From NCBI GenBank assembly GCA_029204225.1, contig CM055096.1, forward strand, positions 935,001 to 999,000: a DNA stretch of 64,000 nucleotides, written 5' to 3'. The notes under the pieces were generated by a model that was given only the letters and a program-made list of their open reading frames with translations, did no database searches and had not been told where the DNA came from. The DNA is from Diphasiastrum complanatum. Taxonomy: Eukaryota > Streptophyta > Lycopodiopsida > Lycopodiales > Lycopodiaceae. Shown in pieces: positions 11,365-21,823 of this stretch. Position numbers and translations under genes: made by a program. How positions within the stretch are numbered: the first letter of the stretch is position 1; every line of letters begins with the position of its first letter.

Positions 11365-12858
11365 CTATCTATGGTCTGATTGATGGTTTGGTGATTCCTC
11401 ATCAGATGAGGTGTCTTCCTTTCCTTCATCACTTTGCGGCAGCTGAGTGTCAATGACATTCTCTGAAAAAGTGCTAGCATCATCTTCGTCATCTTCAACA
11501 ATCAAGGAAATCCCTGCAAACTTAGCTTTGTCACACTTATGCCCTGGTTTCCATTTTTGCTTACAAGTGAAACACAAGCCTTGATGCCGCAGTCGATCTA
11601 TCTCTGCTTTTGATCTAACAATATTCACCTATGGCTTGGCCTCATGTTGCTCATTTGTTTCTTATCACTATTCCTCCTATCAGCTTCTTTAATTGTCAGG
11701 TACTGGAGGATTGTGTTTCTTTCCTTATCATGTCGACAGATATCAGAATTCCGCTCAGCTTCTCATCCATTAACTTCATATCTGGGTGCTCCTGATTTAG
11801 TCGACCACCTACTAGCATATTTAGGCTCAAGTTTAAGAGCCACCCGCATAGCTTGATCAAGATTAGTACAAAAGCGTGATGCTACATCAGCTCCAATATC
11901 TGGCTGCAGTCCTTGTATATACCTTCGTAAGTGATCTGCATTAGACACTATGGGTAGTTTAAGAGTTAGACTCCAAAAATTGAAGCTATACTCTTGTATT
12001 GAACTCTCCTGACGTATCCTTGTCCATCTTTTAAAGTTGTCGTCATCTTGGAATGGTCTTCTGAAGGTCTCAATACAAGCATTCTTAAATAACGGTCAAT
12101 TAGTTCGTACATTACATTCCTCTGTTGATAATCTATTCTCCCTTCGCTTCCACCATTCGTAAGCTGGTTCTTCGAAGTGGATCGTAGCAAAAGTCTCTAT
12201 TGAACAGAGCAAAGTAACGATCTAATTTATCCAAGCACTCCTCAATGTCAAGGGTCTTAAAGTCACCATTGAATTTTGGAATGTTTATCTTATCCTTGTA
12301 CTCCCGAGTATCAAAGTGGTCCCGTTGTTCATAAAGTCTCATGGAGTGTTGCACTCGTTGTTCAAACATGCCCCTATCAGTTTCAAGTCTGACTGGATAT
12401 TCAATATTAGTCTGTGATACTTGTTTTCCCCTGTCCATGTCAATTCTTCGTACATCCTGAGAAGATGTTACATTTTGTGATGGAGATGGTAGTCGGAACG
12501 ATGTAGATGGCTCATTAGATCTCTGATTAGCTCCCGCTAGTTTGTCTTGCCTACCAGCTAGGCTATCAAACAATTTTGTCCATCTCATCTCATCATCTTG
12601 TCGATTTTGAGGAATCAGATTGCCATGGTGAGAGTGAGCAATCCGTCTGCAAGCAGACCAAAATTGTGGACTTCTTTTCTTTCTCAAAGGAGATCCACGT
12701 TTAGATTTGAATACCAAGAAGATCGTGGAACCAGAAATTTCATAAGGCAATTGCACAATGAGAGAGAGAGCGTTAGAACGACCACGAACCAGGAGCAAGA
12801 AAGTTGTTCGACCACTATTAACTCCAGAAAGGCAAAAAGTACAAGAATTATTACACAA
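11365..12858 (-). pseudogene. Chromovirus gag, frameshifted
   Basis: The first frame (12858-12133) has a Gln-rich region and the capsid start KINIPKFNGDF near its end. The capsid continues in other frames (12190-11966, then 11948-11763 with ADHLRRYIQGLQPDIGAD). The last piece (11628-11365) carries the zinc knuckle GLCFTCKQKWKPGHKC of the kind found before protease in plant chromoviruses, and an acidic tail. Two or more frameshifts break the reading. The true gag start is uncertain because the first ~80 residues of the longest frame look like translated leader. Confidence 0.82.
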
Positions 12859-13129
12859 ATAAACAAGTGATCAAATAGCTTGCACGTTCCAATGCCGAGG
12901 AAGAAAGCGCGCAGGAATGCGACAAGCTCTAGTACGCCATCGCAGAAACACGAAGCTCTTCCACACAATTTGCTCTGTAAGGAAAAGGATCGTGGGCAAA
13001 CAAGATAGAGCTCCCAAGAAGTAAAAAAACCTTCACTTCCGCTGATCGTAGGCAGACGAGCAACAGCAACCCAAAAACTAGGCAATCCATTCAGAAACGC
13101 AAAGCATAGCAGGAGGATCGTGTCTCTGC

Positions 13130-13182
<53 letters not shown>

Positions 13183-13987
13183 TAGGGCTGTAGGTAGGTA
13201 GGGTTAGGTTTGGTTTTTTTTTTACATCAAGCTTCAAATTGAAAAAATCGAGAAAAATTACAAAGGACATGAAACTTCAGAATTGAAAACTGAAGTGCTT
13301 CTCTCTCACTTGGAAAGAATTCACAAAAAAAAAATTCAAAATTCTGGCAATTCTGACCCATCTCCACAAATTTGATCATAACTTACTCAATATTGATCCA
13401 AATCACACAAACTTAGTACCTCTGAAAATCTGAAAACAAGATCTATGAGGTTATAGTATCAGATCAATGATTAAATGTGATTTGATAGATCGAACTAGCA
13501 ACAGAACAGGACTATTATTTTTGAAGAAAGAAAACTAACAAAACTAGAGCTACAAATCAAGAATTGTCATAACTTTTTGGATACCAATCCAAATGACCTG
13601 CCATATGGATCAGATCAAAGCTAAGACAATGTTTTAAAATCCTATGGATAGAAACTAGAAATTAAAGCTCAGATCAGATCTGAAAGACTCAAATCAAGTG
13701 AAAGCAAAATCCTAGTCACCTATTTTGACAACTCTTGGGAAAAGTGCAATAACTGTTGGATCTCTTATCCAATTGGCTTGAAAATTGGTGAAAACTAAAG
13801 TTGAAAAAAGCTCTACAAATCTATGGAATCAAATTAGAAATGAAAAACGAAATTGAATGTCAAAAATTTGTCTGAACAGAACTGAAAATTTCAAAGTTGA
13901 AAAACTAGCAAAAAGAAAGCTACAAAAACAATAAACTCATCAAATCTAATGGAATTCTCATAGAATCATCATGAATCATGGATATAT
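12859..13987 (-). other. Untranslated leader of the chromovirus
   Basis: Sequence between the PBS and gag on the minus strand. It has no coding signal and contains the AG microsatellite at 13132-13180 followed by a GGTAGGTAGGGTTAGG stretch. The same leader recurs inverted at 42953-44104, which supports it as part of the element. Confidence 0.75.
13132..13180. repeat. (AG)n microsatellite
   Basis: About 24 uninterrupted GA units inside the chromovirus leader. The matching CT tract occurs in the inverted copy at 43760-43807. Confidence 0.98.
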
Positions 13988-13999
13988 GCTCTGATACCA
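13988..13999 (-). promoter_or_regulatory. Primer binding site (initiator Met tRNA)
   Basis: Plus strand GCTCTGATACCA, which is TGGTATCAGAGC on the element strand, the complement of the plant initiator-Met tRNA 3' end. It lies about 10 bp inside the 5' LTR. Confidence 0.92.
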
Positions 14000-14009
14000 A
14001 GAAATATTA

Positions 14010-14532
14010 TGTGCCAAATCTAAGCAAATAGCAATTACAATGGAAGTAAAGCTAAGAGCAAGAAAAGTGCAAATCATTCAAGATAGCATATCCATAGGAA
14101 GCTAGAAACAATGAGATCTCAATGGAATCACATTAGTAATGAAAAGAAGAGTACAAAGCAATGTAAATGAGCATGTAGATAGGGCACATGAGATCTAGCA
14201 ATGGAGATCCCTATGGCTCACATTCACAAGGAAGCTAGAAGCTCTCACTTGCAAATGAGCCAAAAGATTCACAAAATGATGTCTCTTGCCTAGTTATAGA
14301 CAATGCTCTCACTTAACTAAACATAACTATCTTGAAGGATAGTTAAACCTTGTTAAGCATTATTTAGCCTACATTGGGCCCTTAGTGGCCTACTATCCTT
14401 ATTTATTACTTTGAAGGGCCTAAAGAGAGAACCGCCTTGTTCTGAAGGCTAATAGCTCCTTTTGGGCCTACAAAGCTTACAATGGATATTCTGATGCATT
14501 GATAAGCATGGATGTAGTAAAAGTACATGACA
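14010..14532 (-). repeat. 5' LTR of the chromovirus
   Basis: About 523 bp. On the element strand it starts TGTCATGTAC (14532) and ends ...GGCACA (14010), close to the PBS. The right edge is fixed by comparison with the 3' LTR at 7697. The left edge is inferred from the TG/CA rule and could be a few bases off. Confidence 0.85.
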
Positions 14533-14567
14533 TATTGTCTCATTACAAGGAGTCTTTCCTACTTTTG

Positions 14568-15702
14568 ATGGCATCCATGGGTTCCTACGTATTGGAATCT
14601 AATGAAAGACTATTGACCTCCACCTCTTCTATTTGGAAGGTTAGAATGGAGTCAATCTTGATACTTCAATATGTGATGGACATTGTACTTGGGATTGAGA
14701 AGGAGCCTCAAATCCTTCAAGAAGTACAAAAGTACAAGAAGAGAGCTAGGATGGCTCTTCATTATATTAAGATGAATGTCTCTAATGAGATTTTGAGAGA
14801 GATTGGTGATTGCAACTTGGCCAAGCAAGCTTGGGATTCACAAAGCTATTTATGAGGCCAAGAATACCTCTAGGCTCCTCACTCTAAGGAATAAAATATT
14901 CCAAAGCTATCAAAGGAGTGATGAGAGTGCAACCAATTATGTATTTGAGAGTCAAAGACATCCAAAGGGAGCTTGCTTGTATTGGAGATCCTATCAAACA
15001 AAGTGAGCTAGTTCAAGTCATACTCAATGGCCTGAAAGATGATTATGACAATATTGTCCAATCCTATGCTATCAAGGAAGAGCTACCAAGCTTGGAGGCA
15101 TTGCAAGGTGTTCTTATAGCTGAAGAGTCAAGGCATGAGAACAAGCTTTTGAGGATGGACAAATTATCCCTCAATCATATTGGTGATGGCAAAGCATTAT
15201 TTGCCAAGAACAAGCACAAAGAGAGGAGCAAGAAGCAACACCAACACTTCTCTAAGGACAAAGCAAAAGACCAAGATGAAGAGGAGGAGGATTCCTCTCA
15301 AGATTCTACTTCAAGCATGAATAAAAAGAATGTTAAGTGCTTCTTTTGTGGCAAGAAAGGGCCACTATGCCACCAATCGCTTCAAGAAGAAGAACCAATT
15401 CAAGCAAGCCAACATCTCTCATGAGAAAGAAGACTTTATTGCAAGTGATGGAGAAGGCTCTCTTATGGCATCAAGCTTCTCCTCTTCCACCTTCAAGAAG
15501 GATGACTCTTGGTATATTGACAGTGGAGCATCATCCCATATGTCTAGCTCCAAGGATTCCTTTTCATCTATTATGCCTTATGAAGGAATTAAGAATTCCA
15601 TATATATTGCAAGTGATCAAGAGTGAAAAATTGGAGTAGGGACTATTCCCTTGAAGCTTGCATCATCAAAAGTTCTATCTCTTCAATAGGTTCTTTTTGT
15701 TC
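14568..15702 (+). pseudogene. Copia gag and protease fragment, same family as 20500-26425
   Basis: From the ATG at 14568 the product aligns throughout with the gag of the nested Copia element (from 21824): SSIWKVRMESILILQ, ARMALHYIKMNVSNEILREI, VQVILNGLKDDYDNIVQSYA, then the zinc knuckle CFFCGKK, and the protease motif WYIDSGASSHM near 15520. Frameshifts occur near 14845 and 15355, and a TGA falls near 15624. The homology ends at about 15702 in the KVLFV block, where a Copia remnant of the opposite strand begins. The 5' UTR and LTR are missing because the chromovirus LTR abuts the leader just upstream (14532). Confidence 0.88.
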
Positions 15703-17575
15703 GGCCAGCATGCTCTTGGCACTTTCGATGGATGTTCGATTCTTCTGTTCAGCTTCACCATTGGACTGAGGTGAGTAGCTGGTTGTAAATTGTTGATGTA
15801 TCCCATTGGCCTTGTAGAACTCCTTGAATTATGTGGAGATATACTCTCCCCCTCCATCTGTGCATAGAGCTTTGATCTTCCTCTGGGTCTAGTTTTTTGC
15901 AGACACTTTGTATTGCTTGAAGAATTTGAACGCTTTAGATTTGTTCTTCATAAAGTAAGTAGTAGTCCGTCGAGAAAAGTCGTCGATGAAGGTTAGGAAA
16001 TAGAGAGCTCCCCCTATGGAAGTAGTCTGTATCAGGCCACAAATGTCGCTATGTACAAGTCAAGCAAGCCTTTGGAAGTATGAACTGAATATGAAATGAA
16101 GGGACTTCTAGCATGCTTGCTGATAATACAGCTTTTGCATGGAGAAGTTGGCTTGCTGTCAAAAGGTAGATCTTGTACTAGTCTTTGAGCAGACATTTGC
16201 TAGATACTATTGAAATTGAGGTGGCCAAGTTTGAAATGTCATAGCATATCATTTGATTCAGAAGTGGTTGTGTGAAGAGCTTGATTGTTAGAAGAGTAGA
16301 AGTGGATGAGTTTGTAAAGATAGCCGCTTCTTCTTCCGAAGGCTAGAACCTTCTGGGATTTGTCAAGAATTGTGCAACCGTTTGTATCGAATTCGACCCT
16401 CCGACTTGAATCCGTGATTCTGCTAACTAAGAGCAGATTCTTGGTCAGATTTGGAATGTGGAGAACATTGGACAACAACTCGACTTCACATCTTTTGAAT
16501 TCAAATCTGACTGTTCCTTCCCCTTTGATTGATTGCGATGAGTTGTCTCCAAGTTGCACAACTCGTGAGTGGGTGAATGACTTATAGTCTTTGAACCAGT
16601 CACCATGGTGAGTCATATGTTGGGTTGCTCCAGAATCTAGATATCAAGAATCGATATCTTGTTGTTCTCTGACTTTGGTTATGAAAGCTGCTTCATCTTC
16701 TTCTTGTTGCTGATTTGAGTGACTGGTTGTAGCACTATGTGCTTGATGTTGGAACTGTTTCTTCTTTTCGTTGTTGTACTTCAAAGTTTGGCAGTCCTTG
16801 ATTTCGTGGCCAGTCCTCTTACAGTATCTGCAGAATAGATTCTGCACTGGTTGGAATGATGAAAAATTCGAATTCGATCTTGAATGAGAATTTAGTCTAG
16901 ACTGCATATTGCTCTTCTTGTCAATATAACTTGACTTTGTAGATCTCTTGGATCTAAACTTTTGATTTTTCAAATATATAGCTTGAGGATCTGATCCTGA
17001 GCTTGAGAGGATGTTGATCTTCTGATCTCCTCTTGTAGAAGCAGCGATATTACTCTTGATAGAGTGAGGTGCTCCTGGGTAGCCATTACCCAGTTTTTAT
17101 AGGCTTCAGGTAGACTCGATAATAGAGTCATCAGTGCATCGGAATCTTCTATGACTGAGCCAATTACAGTCATCTGCTCCATAATATTTTTGAACATATT
17201 GAGATGACTCGAAACACTTTCTGCATCAGACATCCTTAGGGTGAAAAATTTCTTCCTCAAGTGTAACTTAGAAGTAACATCCTTGATATCGTAGAGAGTT
17301 GCTAAGAGGTCCCATGCATTCTTAGCAGTCTGAGTAGCACGTATGTGGCTGATCTGAGTATTCTTGATGTTGAGGGTGATCATGGCAAATGCTTCGTCAT
17401 CTCCTAGTCCCCACTTGGTGATGCTAGCTACATCACCTTCTGGTTTGAGCTCTGTGCCATCAATGATGGCCCATAGTTCTTTGGTTAGTAGTATAACCTT
17501 CATCTTGAATTTCCAGAGATGGTAGTTATCTCCATCGAGTTTGTCAATGAGAGATGAACTAGATGATGAATCCAT
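15703..17575 (-). pseudogene. Copia gag, protease and integrase remnant (second family)
   Basis: The gag start is chosen at 17575, giving MDSSSSSSLIDKLDGDNYHLW, the UBN2-type Copia gag opening. A frameshift near 16972 leads to a frame with the zinc knuckle CRYCKRTGHEIKDC. The protease-linked region is at 16616-16239 (LSNVLHIPNLTKNLL), after a stop at about 16640 near the expected active site. Degenerate integrase follows (16240-15703), where FIDDFSRRTTTYF, LCTDGGGEY and YSPQSNGEAEQKNR can be read, so the catalytic Asp and Glu blocks are visible. RT and RNase H are lost: the element is cut at 15703 and joined to the plus-strand Copia gag. Confidence 0.86.
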
Positions 17576-17706
17576 TCTGGTTGAACGAGATCGTTGGTAA
17601 AAACAACGATTGTTGGAATACTGTTGGCTGCACATTTGCTAGAGAGACGTCTTGGTAAAAACAACACGGATAATCCACAGTAGAAATGCAGATTATTGAA
17701 ATTCTT

Positions 17707-17718
17707 GCTCTGATACCA
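17707..17718 (-). promoter_or_regulatory. Primer binding site of the 15.7-18.1 kb Copia
   Basis: GCTCTGATACCA on the plus strand, TGGTATCAGAGC on the element strand, directly next to the LTR end ACGACA. Confidence 0.9.
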
Positions 17719-18105
17719 TGTCGTAAAACGTGGGGATGACTTGTAGTGGAAGCTTGAGCATAGGCGTGTAGGAGCAGAAACTCAATAGTTAGCAACAGAA
17801 ATATTCAAGATGAATCATTCATACAAAATTGCGCAAATGAACAATACAATAGTGAGACAAAAATTGCACTCTAATCAATATCAATAGTGAGTACAATGGC
17901 CTGAAGTGATAACTTCAGCTTGTTGAGCGTGATAACGCTGGCTACAGAAGAATTCAGCTAGTAGTATATATTTACAAGTGTCTTCAAAAAATATCTTACA
18001 AGCATTACTATTTACGCTAGTCGTTGTATATGTACAAAGTGGGTAACCGCCCTTGGGATATTTAGCGGTCTTGCTATTTTTAGGGTTGATGATAAGTTGG
18101 TGACA
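17719..18105 (-). repeat. 5' LTR of the 15.7-18.1 kb Copia
   Basis: The left edge TGTCGTAAAACG at 17719 abuts the PBS. The right edge is inferred at GGTGACA (18105), which would give TGTCAC at the LTR start; no second LTR is present to confirm it. A minus-strand TATATATACTA box lies near 17963-17973. Confidence 0.6.
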
Positions 18106-18124
18106 TCGGTCTGCCACTGTTAAA

Positions 18125-18415
18125 AAAAACTCGAAAAACGTGAAGGTGCAATACAAAAAACCTGACAGTGCCTTTAAAATACATTTTGGTTATAGTGTCG
18201 CATTTTTCCCGAAGGTGCAAAAAATGCAAAAAATTCGACAGTGTCTTTAAAATGGATTTTGGTCAAAGTGTCGCATTTTTCCCGAAGGTTCAAGAAATGC
18301 AAAAAAACCCGACAGTGTCTTAAAAATGAAATTTGGTCATAGTGTCGCATTTTTCTCGAAGGTGCAAAAATGCGAAAAACCCGATAGTGCCTTTAAAATG
18401 AAATTTAGTTATACT
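18125..18415. repeat. 73-bp minisatellite, about four copies
   Basis: Unit of about 73 bp containing GTCGCATTTTTCCCGAAGGT, AATGCAAAAAA and CGACAGTGTCTTTAAAAT blocks. Units begin near 18196, 18269 and 18342, with a degenerate unit on the left. It lies directly beyond the Copia LTR. Confidence 0.88.
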
Positions 18416-18699
18416 CCTCTGATCAAGGAGATTCATAAAATCAATTTCCATATAGATTTCCGATTTCCATAGTTGTTCGGTATATCTACTTGTTGGGAGA
18501 TCAAATGATCAAATCTGTGGAAGGCCTTGGAAGTATTCTCAGAATGTGGAAGACATATAGATTTGAGGTTGCAGAAAGGCCAAAAAAAATTTCAATTCCC
18601 TGCTGAGGTTGCTCTTGGTTGGAAATTGTAGCAGATGCAAGGAATTATTTCATAATTAGTATATATGTTTCATTATCAATCTGGTAATCACGTGGTAAT

Positions 18700-20125
18700 G
18701 TAGAAGTTTTCAAGGAACTTCCCGATTGAACAACAGATTTAGTTGTTGGTTGCTATGGTGCTCGTGGTGTGTTGTCGTTGGGATCCTATCCGGATTCGTA
18801 ACAGGCGTGGCGGGCAGGTAGGACTTTACTGGGTTGTTTCGGATAGTCTTTGAAACTGTGTTTCCGAACACAATCGAGGCATTGGGCATGGTATTTTGTT
18901 TTGACCATACAATCACCCATAAAGTGGCCTACTTCACTATAGATGAAGCATCTGTTGTTCAGTGGCCCTTGTTGAATCGCATGGCCATCTTTTATGGCTA
19001 GGATTTTTAGATTTTCTGGATGATGTTCGTGATAGGGCAAGGAATGTCTAGATTGGGATGGTTGTTCTTCATATCGTTGTATGGAATTGGCTTGAATAGG
19101 CCGATATGAAAGACAATCATTAACAGGATATGAAGCCCTGTAGTGTGGGCACCAGATATTTTGTCGTCTATAAGGTACTTGTGCAGGGTGTAGCTAACCA
19201 TGCATATGGCTTTGGATAGACGTCAAGGTGTCTTGAAACTCCTTAGTGAGTTTCTCCATTTTCAGTTGGTATTGCTGGTTAAGCAACTCCATCTGTGATT
19301 TCCAAAGCTGTTCTTGGGTATCCTCGTTCAACTTCAATTCATGGATAGTAGCACGATGTGCTTTCCGTTCCCTAGACTCGTCAACATCTGAGCCTTCGTC
19401 TTCCTCGCGAATGGCATCAAACATAGCTAACTTTAACCTTGTATATTTGTCATTGGATATAAGCTCGCGTCTAATCCATCATGGAAGTCCAACTAAGAAC
19501 CATATGATGACCATCTATTTGGTGGGTTGTTCTTGTACTTGACCTTTTAAGCATATAAAATGCTCTATATAATCTCTTACGCTTTTGTCTTTTGTCATCT
19601 TGATGTTACTAAATTTGACAAAAGCACTTTCTATCGAATGAAAGGGCTTGAAACGCTTGATAAAGGACTATTTCAATGCAGAACAATTAGTCTTATCATC
19701 ACAATAAAGGTTAAAAAACCAGTCATGTGCTTTATCGATCATGGTCATAAAAATAGTTTGGACCATAGCATCGTTAGATGTTTCGCCATAAATGTCGCAC
19801 ACATTCTCAAAGATTTGCAAGAATCTTTGAGAGTCCAAACTACCGTCGTACTTGGGTAGATCTAGTTTTGGCGTTCGTTTCTCAAAAGGAGCAAAGGTCC
19901 ATTCATGTGTGTTCTGGTCTGTGATGATTTTGCACTATGAAAAAGAGATCTGGCACATGAGGATTTGACTCTATGAGATTTTCGGCTCTCGAATGGATTT
20001 GTTGACAGCTCGGGTACTTGTGATTTCATTCGGGAGAACCTATGATGTTGGATCTCTTTAGATATGGGTGACACCATTTCAGGTGGATAATTTGCTGTGG
20101 TATCGAGATCAGTATGGTGTTCCAT
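18700..20125 (-). pseudogene. Gypsy gag remnant
   Basis: On the minus strand the first piece (20125-19862) opens with MEHHTDLDTTANY. The middle (about 19870-19430) reads as capsid: IPKYDGSLDS, then DYIEHF and IIWFLVGLP. The 19424-19194 frame has MFDAIREEDEGSDVDES followed by a Gln/Glu-rich probable coiled coil. The last pieces (19040-18786) have Cys/His motifs (CFIYSEVGHF, CLDCVRKHS) that correspond to the zinc knuckle region of the 49.2 kb gag. The shared AIREEDEGSD motif shows that these two gags are related. Several frameshifts break it, and pol is absent. Confidence 0.78.
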
Positions 20126-20235
20126 TTGGTAAGAACTTGTTGTTTTTTGTTTTTTGGTTTTGTTTTTTGAGCTCTTGGCTCAGGCTAAAATTGGGAACAG
20201 AAGCCTTGGTCGGAACTTTGAAAGGAGGCTGACCA

Positions 20236-20499
20236 TTAATGCATCACTCAAGAAACAAGAATGATCAAGGAGCTCAAGGATGCATCAAACTCATGGAAGC
20301 TATTCTCATTTTAGCATGGAGTAGATACATTACACAAAAAGCTCTCTTCTACAAAGGGGGAGCCTCTTAAATAAGCAAGAGAGCTCCTTAGGTGGCATCC
20401 TAGTGGCATTTCCACATTACACAAATTACAAGTGGAATTATCCTCTCCAATAGAAGTCACCATCAAAAGGCGGCTCACTCTATTTCTAAGAGGGGCCTG
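20236..20499 (-). repeat. LTR family D copy 2, distal part
   Basis: Reverse complement of about 2975-3236. It ends at the 5-bp target duplication GCCTG (20495-20499), where the Copia element begins. A minus-strand TATTTAAGAGGC box lies near 20365-20376. The Gypsy gag follows on the same strand. Confidence 0.85.
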
Positions 20500-21079
20500 T
20501 GTCAAAATATTGGAAAAATCTATCTAATGTTGTGAGTAGGGGTCCTAAAAATGCCAAAGATAAATTAAGCTCTTTTGGCTTAGAATAAAATATTCAAGGT
20601 AGGTAGAAGTAGAAACTCGAGCTACCATAGGAATTGCCATTTGTACTTTACATGCCACATTTAATGCATGAAAAGACTAGGTGGCACAATTAGACATAGT
20701 GAGGTGGCTTGGATAAGTCTAGATAGCTTGAGAGGTGGATTCACAACTCCAATTCAACTCAAAGTAGGAGGAGAGTCCATGGATCTATATATATATGATG
20801 TACTCTCATTGAGAAAATGATGAAATTTGTGTGAATTGCAAATTTGGAGACAAGCTCTTTGTGCCCTCTCTCTCTACACGAGTTTTGTACTTTCTATTTT
20901 CTCTCTCTAGCCGAGTTGAGGCATTTATGATGCTTAGTCTTATGTTTTGTTGACAGATCTTGCTTGTAACACAATAATATTGCTTGTATGATCAGCTTTC
21001 CTATTGACAACCAATGCTAGTCTGATCTTTATGGTATTATTGTACTTAGGAGATCAAATAGACACGTGTGAATTCAGCA
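20500..21079 (+). repeat. 5' LTR of the nested Copia
   Basis: 580 bp, TGTCAAAATATT...TTCAGCA. It lacks the 17-bp segment (around AAAGACCCATCTTAG) and the terminal hairpin present in the 3' LTR. A TATATATATGATG box lies near 20788-20800, and CT-rich blocks follow near 20868. Confidence 0.95.
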
Positions 21080-21091
21080 TGGTATCAGAGC
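21080..21091 (+). promoter_or_regulatory. Primer binding site of the nested Copia
   Basis: TGGTATCAGAGC, complementary to initiator-Met tRNA, directly abutting the LTR CA. The leader without genes continues to 21823. Confidence 0.95.
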
Positions 21092-21823
21092 CTACCTAAG
21101 TTTTACAAGCAAATCTAATCAAAAAGTTTGCAGGTCTGATGAGATTTCAAGCTAGGAATTGTCTAGATTCTACCTTCTAGCTAGTTTGCAGTTTTCTTGT
21201 GATTCTGAGCTATAAACCACATTGAATGGGCCAGATCAGGTAATGTACGGAATTTCAGGTGCTGGCACATGTGAAATCCACCCATTTTCAGATTGGTGGT
21301 TCTCTCTCACCTCAATTCCAAATTTCAAGCAAATTAGCCCACTAGAAAGCTAGAAATGTGCAAAATCTGATGCAATTTGAATCATGATAGTTGGATAAGC
21401 CAATCAGAAGCTATAAGCTTTTGAAGAGTCATAGGTAGGGCACCTAGACCTGTGGCAAATCATGTGTACATGTCATTTATCACAAAAATCATCCAGAAGC
21501 TACATAATCTCATCTGTATGTGATTTAGACAAAACTTATAGGTTCTAGGCAAATTGTTTCATACGAATAGATTGTATTTGAATCAATTTGATATTCTTGG
21601 AATATTTCACACGTGTGAAATTCAGAGAACCATAACTTTTTCCATACTTCATCTTTTTTGATGATTCAAATCTTGTTTTAGAGAGATTGTCAAGCTAGTG
21701 AGATCTATCTCACAGTTTTTTGCTTAGTCTTACATAGGATTTGGTTTTGTACCCTTGATTGGTTCCTATAGTGAGAAGATAAGCAATTCTTTCATTCATC
21801 TTTTTTGATTTCCATCATTCTTT

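Larger units (their letters stand above)
7281..14532 (-). mobile_element. Ty3/Gypsy chromovirus-type element, degenerate
   Basis: Read on the minus strand the order is 5' LTR (14532-14010), initiator-Met PBS, long leader with an AG microsatellite, gag, protease, RT, RNase H, integrase, chromodomain, PPT and a 3' LTR (7697-7281). RNase H preceding integrase identifies Gypsy. The C-terminal chromodomain-like segment identifies a chromovirus. Stops and frameshifts occur in gag, RT and integrase, and the 3' LTR is truncated by about 110 bp at its distal end, so target duplications cannot be read. The element abuts a Copia gag on its right side, and the same Gypsy/Copia junction recurs inverted at 42.5-44.1 kb. 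Confidence 0.9.

Noticed and set aside
13180-13215. Telomere-like GGTTAGG / AGGGTTAGG motif
   Set aside because: Only one or two imperfect units beside the AG tract, and the same sequence occurs in the copy at 43.7 kb, so it belongs to the element leader and is not interstitial telomere.
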